A stretch of 16,982 nucleotides of DNA. Origin: Acidobacteriota bacterium. Lineage in GTDB: Bacteria; Acidobacteriota; Terriglobia; Terriglobales; Acidobacteriaceae. Below, in pieces: positions 1 to 6,181 of the stretch; position 1 is the stretch's first letter; each line of letters starts with the position of its first letter. The stretch lies in contig JAJZDL010000034.1 of assembly GCA_021851465.1 (NCBI GenBank), positions 1 through 16,982 of the forward strand, read 5' to 3'. Under the pieces are notes generated by a model that was not told the origin of the DNA, did no database searches, and saw only the letters and a program-made list of their open reading frames with translations. Position numbers and translations under genes: made by a program.

Positions 1-37
1 GTGCAATTTCTAAAGGGCGAACGGAAAGGGTGAAGGG

Positions 38-451
38 ATGAAGACGAACCTGATTACGCTGGGGATAGTGCTTGTTGGGGCAATGCTGATGGGAGTGCAG
101 ATGTGGAACATCGAGTGGAACGCGGTGAGGATCGCAGGCGCGGCGATTGCGGTGGCGTCGCTTGCGCTGCTGGTGGTGGCGCGACTACACCTGGGTGCGG
201 CGTTCTCGGTGCGGCCACGGGCGAAGAAGCTGGTGACGACCGGGATCTATTCGCGAGTTCGCAATCCGATCTATGTGGTGGGCGAGATCTTTCTGGTTGG
301 GGTGTCGATGTTGCTGGAGAGGTGGGAGGTGCTGTTGCTGGCAGCGGCGCTGGTTCCATTGCAGGTTGTTCGCGCGAAGAAGGAAGAGCAGGTGCTGACG
401 GCGGCGTTTGGCGAGGAGTACCTGCGGTACAAGGCGGGGACGTGGTTTTAG
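38..451 (+). CDS. Small membrane methyltransferase of the ICMT/phospholipid methyltransferase family
   Basis: This 137-residue protein is mostly hydrophobic, with likely membrane segments near residues 5-22, 31-50 and 80-111. The second half carries the signature of the isoprenylcysteine carboxyl methyltransferase (ICMT)/PEMT family: a TTGIYSRVRNPIYV block (residues 67-80) followed by EE (116-117), L120 and FGEEYLRY (124-131). Members use S-adenosylmethionine to methylate a membrane-bound or lipid-like acceptor. The acceptor of these short bacterial homologues is usually unknown, so a true isoprenylcysteine substrate should not be assumed. The start is ATG 38, with a purine-rich GGAAAGG about 8 nt upstream (23-29). 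The C-terminus stops at GTWF, shorter than many relatives. It lies 100 nt before the UbiA gene, so co-transcription is possible, but a promoter-like site sits in that gap. The family call is good; the function is unknown. Confidence 0.82.
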   Translation: MKTNLITLGIVLVGAMLMGVQMWNIEWNAVRIAGAAIAVASLALLVVARLHLGAAFSVRPRAKKLVTTGIYSRVRNPIYVVGEIFLVGVSMLLERWEVLLLAAALVPLQVVRAKKEEQVLTAAFGEEYLRYKAGTWF

Positions 452-504
452 TGGAGATGGACTCTGCGCTTCGCCGTGCGTTATTGCGCAGCAGTCCATG
501 GTTT

Positions 505-529
505 CGCCGATATACTAACGCTATCGGCG
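505..529 (+). promoter_or_regulatory. Inverted repeat containing a -10-like TATACT upstream of the UbiA gene
   Basis: CGCCGATA (505-512) and TATCGGCG (522-529) form a perfect 8-bp inverted repeat around a 9-nt spacer. The hexamer TATACT (511-516) lies inside it, 35 nt before the ATG at 552, and resembles a sigma70 -10 element. No good -35 is visible; TTGCGC at 484-489 is spaced too far away (21 nt). There is no U-run after the stem, so a classic intrinsic terminator is unlikely. It may be a promoter overlapped by an operator, or a hairpin at the 5' end of the mRNA. Confidence 0.35.
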
Positions 530-551
530 GCAATAAGACGATGAGTTCAGA

Positions 552-1598
552 ATGAGAGAAGCGACGGGGACGACGATAAGTTTCTCGCGGCGGTTGCGGG
601 CGCATCTGGCGATCGCGCGGCTGGACCACTCGATCAAAAACCTGTTTGTGCTGCCCGGGATCGTTGTTCCGCTGAGCCTCTATCCGCGGTTGATGACGCG
701 CCACCTAGTGGCAACTCTGGCGTGGGCCTTTGTCGCGATCACGTTGGTGGCGTGCAGCAACTATGTGCTCAACGAGGTGCTGGATGCGCCGTTCGACCGG
801 TTGCATCCGACGAAGAGGAACCGGCCGGCGGCGCTCGGCCTGGTCAACATTCCAGCGGCTTATGCACAGTGGATTCTGATGATGGCTGCGGGCGTGGCCA
901 TCGGCTGGACGATCTCGCGGCCCTTCGCACTGACGGCGCTTGTGCTCTGGTTGATGGGCTGCGCATACAACATCAAGCCGCTGCGCACGAAGGACGTTCC
1001 CTACCTCGACGTGCTGACGGAGAGCGTAAACAACCCGCTGCGCATGTTGCTCGGATGGTACGCGGTGGCGGCCTGGCTGGTGCCGCCGCTGAGCCTGCTG
1101 ATGTGCTACTGGATGATCGGCTGCTACTTCATGGCGCTCAAGCGCTTCAGCGAATTGCGTGAGATCGGCGACCGCGGCGTGGCGGGATCCTACCGCGCGA
1201 GCTTCAAGCGGTACACGCCGGAGTCGCTCCTGGTCAGCGTGATGTTCTATGCATCGACGGCGATGCTCTTCTTCGGGGCGTTTGTGATCCGCTACCGGAT
1301 CGAGCTGTTGTTGGCATTTCCCTTGGTGGCGCTGGTGATGGCTATCTACTTCAAGCTGGCGTTCCAGCCCAATAGCGCGGTGCAGAACCCGGAGAAACTA
1401 TATCGAGAGCCGGGCCTGATGCTATGGTTCGCGGGAACCGTAATTGCGATGACTCTGCTCCTGTTTGTGCGCCTGCCGTGGCTGGAGAACCTCTTTATGC
1501 CGACGCTGCCGGTGGTGCAACCCGTGAGCGGAGCGGCCCTGTCATGCGCGCGTCCGCTGAGACTTGAGATGCGCTCGACGCTGGCGGACGAAGATTGA
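552..1598 (+). CDS. UbiA-family prenyltransferase, decaprenyl-phosphate phosphoribosyltransferase-like
   Basis: This is a 348-residue multi-pass inner-membrane protein. The first Asp-rich UbiA motif lies at residues 74-91: N74-E75-x2-D78-x3-D82 followed by HPTKRNRP. The second is at 139-153, YNIKPLRTKDVPYLD. Further on, ALKRFSELRE and the later KRYTPESLL match the pattern of the DPPR synthase branch (Mycobacterium Rv3806c type) better than UbiA or MenA quinone enzymes. That branch transfers phosphoribose from PRPP to polyprenyl phosphate, giving the lipid precursor of arabinose or ribose donors. The usual Asn-Asp of motif one reads Asn-Glu here. The start is ATG 552, with only a weak purine stretch before it. 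The stop TGA (1596-1598) overlaps the next ATG, so the two are probably co-translated. The superfamily is certain; the DPPR assignment is moderate. Confidence 0.82.
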   Translation: MREATGTTISFSRRLRAHLAIARLDHSIKNLFVLPGIVVPLSLYPRLMTRHLVATLAWAFVAITLVACSNYVLNEVLDAPFDRLHPTKRNRPAALGLVNIPAAYAQWILMMAAGVAIGWTISRPFALTALVLWLMGCAYNIKPLRTKDVPYLDVLTESVNNPLRMLLGWYAVAAWLVPPLSLLMCYWMIGCYFMALKRFSELREIGDRGVAGSYRASFKRYTPESLLVSVMFYASTAMLFFGAFVIRYRIELLLAFPLVALVMAIYFKLAFQPNSAVQNPEKLYREPGLMLWFAGTVIAMTLLLFVRLPWLENLFMPTLPVVQPVSGAALSCARPLRLEMRSTLADED

Positions 1599-3175
1599 TG
1601 GCGGACGCGGCGATTAATTCCGGCGGAGTTCCGATTGCGAAGTGCAGGCTGGCACGCGTTCTGGCGGTGCTGTTTGTATGCGTGACGGCTGCTCTCGCGC
1701 TGGCATGGTCGCACGCAAAGCCGATGTCGCAGGATGAGATGTATGCGTTCCAGACGTATAGTGTGCGGTCAGTAGGGGAGATGGTGCAGGTGCAGAGGCG
1801 GTGGCCCATCTCGCTCGACCCGCTGCTCTATCCGCTGCTGTCGCATGCGGCAATGCAGATCTTTGGAGCGGGCGCGTTTGCGCTGCGCCTGCCTTCCCTC
1901 CTGGGATTTCTCCTGATGCAGGTCTGCCTGTTCTTTTTTGTGCGCAAACTGGCGGGCGAGCGCGCAGGCACGGTTGCCGCGGCCTTTCCCGCACTGACTG
2001 CGACTCTCTACTACGCAACCGAGGGCAGACCGTACGGTTTGCTGCTAGGGCTGTACGCTCTGGCTCTGTGGTGCTGGCAGGTAGCAACACGCGATGCGGA
2101 GAAAAATGAACAGCGCGGCTGGGCACTGCTCGGGCTGACGTTGGCGATTGCGGCGACGATCAATGCGCACTACTTCGGCGTCCTGCTGCTGGTCCCCATC
2201 TGCGCGGCGGAGGGATTTCGCAGCCTGCAACGGCGGCGAATGGATTGGCCGGTCGTGGCGGCAATCTGCGTGGGGATGGCTGGGTTTGCGACGACGGTGC
2301 CGTTTTTGAAGGCTGCGGGCGCGTTCCGCAAGAACTACTACAACGCGGGAGCGGTGGGGCTGCACGACATTTCGCGGGCCTACCGCTCGATCTTCGTGGA
2401 TTACACGCAGATGTCGATGCGCGCGCAGCATCTGTGGATGGCGGCACTGATCGCGTTTGCGGCGGCGCTGCTGTGGGGATGCGCGCGCGCAATGCAGCGG
2501 CGCGCGCTGCGCATTCCCGCGGCGGAGTGGGTGTTGCTGCTGGCGCTGGCGGCGCTGCCCTTCTGCGGCTATCTGCTGGCGCGCTTTGTCACCCACTCGA
2601 TCGAGGTGCGCTATGTGCTGGGCGCGGCGGTTGCGATCAGCGCAATGCTGGCGGTGGCAATCGGCCCGTGGCTGCGGCGCGACGGCGTCTTTGCAGCGGT
2701 GGCGATCGCGCTGGGCGTGTCGATTGTAGGTGTGAATGCGGCACGCATCCAAGCCGCGCAGTGCAAGTCGGACGAGAGGCTGGCGTCGCTGGTGCTGCCT
2801 GCGCAGGTGAAGGCCGCGTTGGACGCCAACCCCGATGGGCGGCTGTATGTGCAGGACATGGGCGCGTTCGAGGAGGACCGATACTACGAGCCGGATGCGG
2901 ATGTGCGCAAGCGCATGACGCTGGTCTACTCGGCGGCGGAGGAGCTGCGCTGGAACCGGCACGACACCATGGCGCTGACGGCGATGCACATTGCGCGCTT
3001 CACCGGGCTGCCCGCGGTGTCGTATGAGGCGCTGCGCACGCGGCCGGGCAAGCATCTGTTTGTGCTCTATCACACCGGCTGGGACTGGACGGATGAGGCC
3101 TTCGCGGCGGACGGCGCGCGGGTGCGCCCGGTGGGACGCGCACTGGGCGGAGACGTGGCGGCGGTGGGATTTTAG
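1598..3175 (+). CDS. Multi-pass GT-C fold glycosyltransferase (GT39/ArnT-like)
   Basis: This is a 525-residue polytopic membrane protein with an N-terminal membrane segment (about residues 18-37) and many more hydrophobic helices to about residue 380. A soluble C-terminal domain of roughly 140 residues follows. After the first helix comes QDEMYAFQ, with D46 and E47. This fits the first periplasmic loop of GT-C enzymes, where an acidic residue is catalytic. RLPSLLGFLL (97-106) and ATEGRPYGLLLGLYALAL (140-157) are typical of the PMT_2/ArnT group. Such enzymes transfer a sugar from polyprenyl-phosphate to a protein, lipid or glycan on the outer face of the inner membrane. I prefer ATG 1598, which overlaps the upstream stop as TGATG; TTG 1595 is the alternative. 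Coupling to a DPPR-like UbiA gene suggests a pentose donor. The acceptor is unknown. Confidence 0.8.
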   Translation: MADAAINSGGVPIAKCRLARVLAVLFVCVTAALALAWSHAKPMSQDEMYAFQTYSVRSVGEMVQVQRRWPISLDPLLYPLLSHAAMQIFGAGAFALRLPSLLGFLLMQVCLFFFVRKLAGERAGTVAAAFPALTATLYYATEGRPYGLLLGLYALALWCWQVATRDAEKNEQRGWALLGLTLAIAATINAHYFGVLLLVPICAAEGFRSLQRRRMDWPVVAAICVGMAGFATTVPFLKAAGAFRKNYYNAGAVGLHDISRAYRSIFVDYTQMSMRAQHLWMAALIAFAAALLWGCARAMQRRALRIPAAEWVLLLALAALPFCGYLLARFVTHSIEVRYVLGAAVAISAMLAVAIGPWLRRDGVFAAVAIALGVSIVGVNAARIQAAQCKSDERLASLVLPAQVKAALDANPDGRLYVQDMGAFEEDRYYEPDADVRKRMTLVYSAAEELRWNRHDTMALTAMHIARFTGLPAVSYEALRTRPGKHLFVLYHTGWDWTDEAFAADGARVRPVGRALGGDVAAVGF

Positions 3176-3197
3176 CAGGGGCTGCGCCTTCCACTGA

Positions 3198-3203
3198 TAA
3201 ACT
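3198..3203 (+). promoter_or_regulatory. -10-like TAAACT, 8 nt before the alaS start
   Basis: TAAACT is preceded by TGA, giving an extended -10 form TG-N-TAAACT (3195-3203). Only 8 nt separate it from ATG 3212, so transcription would begin at or next to the start codon. There is no convincing Shine-Dalgarno in the gap (only GGA at 3205-3207). No clear -35 is seen at the normal spacing. The same hexamer occurs 9 nt before the amidase start. Confidence 0.4.
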
Positions 3204-3211
3204 TGGATCCT

Positions 3212-6103
3212 ATGGAATACAAGTCGGGAAGCCAGATTCGCGAGGATTTTCTGCGGTTTTTTGAGGGCAAGGCCTCGGCGACGACCGGGCAGGGACACAG
3301 GCGCGTTCACTCGTCGTCGCTTGTCCCGGCCAACGACCCAACGCTGCTGTTTACCAACGCCGGGATGAACCAGTTCAAGGACGTCTTTCTCGGCGCCGAG
3401 CGGCGCGAGTACTCGCGGGCGACAACCAGCCAGAAGTGCGTGCGCGCGGGCGGCAAGCACAACGATTTGGAGAACGTCGGCTTCACGCGGCGGCACCACA
3501 CGTTCTTCGAGATGCTCGGCAACTTTTCCTTCGGCGACTATTTCAAGAAGGACGCGATTGCGTACGCGTGGGAGCTGCTGACCTCGCCGCAGTGGTTCGG
3601 GATTCCGAAAGACCTGCTCTATGTGACCATCTTCAAAGGCGAGAAAGGTGTGCCGCGCGACGAAGAGGCGTACAACCTGTGGCTGGGCCAGGGCGTCCCC
3701 GCGGAACGAATCTTCGAGTTTGGGATGAAGGACAACTTCTGGCAGATGGGCGAGACCGGCCCGTGCGGCCCGTGCTCGGAGATCTTCTACGACCTCGGCG
3801 TTGCGGCCAGCGAGAGCGGCGAGGATAAGCCTTTTCCGCAGGACGAGCAGAGGTATGTCGAGATATGGAACCTCGTCTTCATGCAGTTCGACCGCGCCAG
3901 CGATGGTGTGCTGACGCCCCTGCCGAAGCCCTCCATCGACACCGGCATGGGTCTGGAGCGCGTTACGGCTGTACTGCAAGGCGTGGCCTCGAACTATCAG
4001 ACAGACCTCTTTACGCCGCTGATTGCGCGCGCGGCGGAGCTGACGAACTTCACCGCGATGAGCGTCGCCGAGGCCAGCGCGAGCGATGCGAAGAACGCGG
4101 CTTCTTTGCGGATCATTGCGGACCATGCGCGCGCGGCGACATTTTTGATTAGTGACGGCGTGGTTCCGGCGAACGAAGGACGCGGCTATGTGTTGCGCAA
4201 GATTCTGCGTCGTGGCATCCGTCACGGTCGCTTGCTCGGCCAGGAGAAGCCCTTCATGCACGAGATGGTCTTTGCTGTCCGCGATGAGATGCAGGTGGCC
4301 TATCCGGAGTTGAAGGAGTCAGTGGAGCGGGTAAGTAAGGTTGTGCTTGCTGAAGAGTTGCAGTTTGCGAGAGTGATGGTCGAGGGCATGTCGAGGGTCG
4401 AGTCTGGAATATTTGATGCTAAGACCAATGCTTATACCGAAGGCTATGAGGCACGAGTGAACGGATTCGATCGCAAAAAATTTACTCCAGCAATATCCAC
4501 GGTCGCCAATGCGAAGGAGCCTCACAGTCCAGAAGTGAGATCTTGGCTTCGTGAAAGATTCCATCTATTGGAAGTGACCACCCTTCTTTCCGTGGTTAAA
4601 ACGGCTAAACCAAAATTCGACGGGAAGTACGCATTCCATATCTATGAAACCAATGGCATGCCACTGGACTTCATGGTGGATGCGGCGCGGGATGCGGGGA
4701 TCGCCTTTGATATGGAGGGCTTCGAAAAGGCGAAGGAGGAGGAACAGGCGCGGGCGCGGGCGAGTTGGAAGGGCGGGTCGCAGAAGACGGCCTCGCCGGT
4801 CTATCGCGAGTTGGCGAAGACGGAGTTTGCCGGCTACACCGCGCTGCGCGTGGATGGGGCTAAAGTTCTCGCGTTAGTGAAGGACGGCGTGGGCGTGGCG
4901 GAGTTGCGCGCGGGCGAGGCGGGCGAGGTGGTGCTCGATGCAACCAGCTTCTATGCCGACTCCGGTGGCCAGGTGGGCGATGTGGGCTGGCTCGAAATTC
5001 ACGGCCAGACCGTCGCGGATGTCAGCGGAGCGTCGAAGCCGGTGCAGGGAGTGTGGGCGCATCGCGTAGTGGCGCGCGAGCGCATCGCGGTGGGCGATGC
5101 GGTGGATACCGTCGTCGATGGCGAGGTGCGCGCCGCCGTGACGCGCAATCATACCGGCACGCACCTGCTGCACGCGGCGCTGCGCGAGGTGCTGGGGCGG
5201 CATGTGAAGCAGGCGGGTTCGTCGGTGGACCGCGCGCGGCTGCGCTTCGACTTCTCGCACTTTGCGGGGGTCGCCGAGGAAGAACTCGCGCAGGTGGAAG
5301 AGATCGTGAACCGGCAGGTGCTGGCCAATACGCCGGTGGAGACGCTGGTGGACGTGCCCATCGACATCGCAGTGAACGACTACGGCGCGATGGCACTCTT
5401 CGGCGAGAAGTATGGCGACAAGGTGCGCGTAGTGAAGATCGGCGATTTTTCGACCGAGCTGTGCGGAGGCACGCACACGCGCGCGACGGGCGAGATCGGC
5501 CTGGTCAAATTGGTCGGCGAGGGCAGCGTCTCCTCCGGCGTGCGCCGCGTGGAGGCGGTGAGCGGATGGGGCGCGCTGGGCGAGTTCCGCCGCGACTACG
5601 ATGTGGCGCGCGTGGTCGGACAGATTGTCGGCGCGGACGCCGCGGCCCCGGCGGATGCGTTGCGGACGAGGCTGGCCGCAAGTGAAGAAGAGATGAAGAG
5701 GCTGCGCCGCGAGCTGGACGCGGTAAGAATGAAGTCGGCGGCGAACGCGGCTGGCGAGGCTACGGCGGTGGACGTCAAGGGCGTCAAGCTGCTGGTGCAG
5801 CGCGTCGATGGACTGGAGCGCGGGCCGATGCGCGACCTGGTGGACCAGATGCGCGGCAAGCTGGGCAGCGGCGTGGTTGTGCTGGGCGCGGCCTCGGCGG
5901 AGGGAAAGGTCTCGCTGATCGTCGGCGTGACGAAGGACCTGACGGCTCGCGTGCAGGCGGGGAAGATCGTCGGTCTGCTGGCCGCGATGGTCGGTGGCAA
6001 GGGCGGCGGACGGCCCGATCTGGCCGAGGCGGGCGGCAGCGACGCGGGCGCCCTCGCTGGCGCGCTGGCCAAGGCCGCGGAGGTTGTAGGGGGATTGCTC
6101 TGA
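3212..6103 (+). CDS. alaS: Alanyl-tRNA synthetase
   Basis: The protein has 963 residues from ATG 3212 and charges tRNA-Ala with alanine in the cytoplasm. The N-terminus (SGSQIREDFLRFF) and the block TFFEMLGNFSFGDYFK near residue 100 belong to the class II catalytic core. GRGYVLRKILRRGIRHGR is the conserved motif 3 region. The editing domain has the zinc ligands H647-TGT-H651 and C751-GGT-H755, so mischarged Ser/Gly-tRNA clearance should be intact. The C-Ala domain ends with the usual GGKGGGRPDLAEAGG. Most bacterial AlaRS have about 870-880 residues. The excess is largely an insertion at about residues 400-466, between EELQFARVMVEGMSRVE and KYAFHIYETNGMP, which lies in unusually AT-rich DNA. 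ATG 3212 matches family N-termini better than TTG 3203. The gene is 36 nt after the GT-C gene, but probably has its own promoter. Confidence 0.98.
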   Translation: MEYKSGSQIREDFLRFFEGKASATTGQGHRRVHSSSLVPANDPTLLFTNAGMNQFKDVFLGAERREYSRATTSQKCVRAGGKHNDLENVGFTRRHHTFFEMLGNFSFGDYFKKDAIAYAWELLTSPQWFGIPKDLLYVTIFKGEKGVPRDEEAYNLWLGQGVPAERIFEFGMKDNFWQMGETGPCGPCSEIFYDLGVAASESGEDKPFPQDEQRYVEIWNLVFMQFDRASDGVLTPLPKPSIDTGMGLERVTAVLQGVASNYQTDLFTPLIARAAELTNFTAMSVAEASASDAKNAASLRIIADHARAATFLISDGVVPANEGRGYVLRKILRRGIRHGRLLGQEKPFMHEMVFAVRDEMQVAYPELKESVERVSKVVLAEELQFARVMVEGMSRVESGIFDAKTNAYTEGYEARVNGFDRKKFTPAISTVANAKEPHSPEVRSWLRERFHLLEVTTLLSVVKTAKPKFDGKYAFHIYETNGMPLDFMVDAARDAGIAFDMEGFEKAKEEEQARARASWKGGSQKTASPVYRELAKTEFAGYTALRVDGAKVLALVKDGVGVAELRAGEAGEVVLDATSFYADSGGQVGDVGWLEIHGQTVADVSGASKPVQGVWAHRVVARERIAVGDAVDTVVDGEVRAAVTRNHTGTHLLHAALREVLGRHVKQAGSSVDRARLRFDFSHFAGVAEEELAQVEEIVNRQVLANTPVETLVDVPIDIAVNDYGAMALFGEKYGDKVRVVKIGDFSTELCGGTHTRATGEIGLVKLVGEGSVSSGVRRVEAVSGWGALGEFRRDYDVARVVGQIVGADAAAPADALRTRLAASEEEMKRLRRELDAVRMKSAANAAGEATAVDVKGVKLLVQRVDGLERGPMRDLVDQMRGKLGSGVVVLGAASAEGKVSLIVGVTKDLTARVQAGKIVGLLAAMVGGKGGGRPDLAEAGGSDAGALAGALAKAAEVVGGLL

Positions 6104-6166
6104 CGTTGGGGGTATCGCTGGGTGTACGCGGCGGTTTTTCACAACGGGCGGCGGCGCGGCGCGACT

Positions 6167-6172
6167 TAAACT
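6167..6172 (+). promoter_or_regulatory. -10-like TAAACT, 9 nt before the amidase start
   Basis: TAAACT lies 9 nt upstream of ATG 6182 in the 78-nt gap after alaS. AGGAG (6175-6179) is only 2 nt from the ATG, too close for a good Shine-Dalgarno. If TAAACT is the -10, the mRNA would start within about 3 nt of the start codon and AGGAG would mostly not be transcribed. No good -35 is seen; TTCACA at 6138-6143 is 23 nt away. Confidence 0.38.
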
Positions 6173-6181
6173 GTAGGAGAG

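Noticed and set aside
2045..4261. Minus-strand open frame of 738 codons opposite the GT-C and alaS genes
   Set aside because: The translation is Arg/His/Gln-rich with no domain. It is the shadow of two well-supported plus-strand genes in GC-rich DNA.
4320..4680. Mobile element or intein as the source of the AT-rich alaS segment
   Set aside because: No transposase, terminal inverted repeats, target duplication or intein splice residues (Cys/Ser start, HN end) are visible; the frame is continuous.
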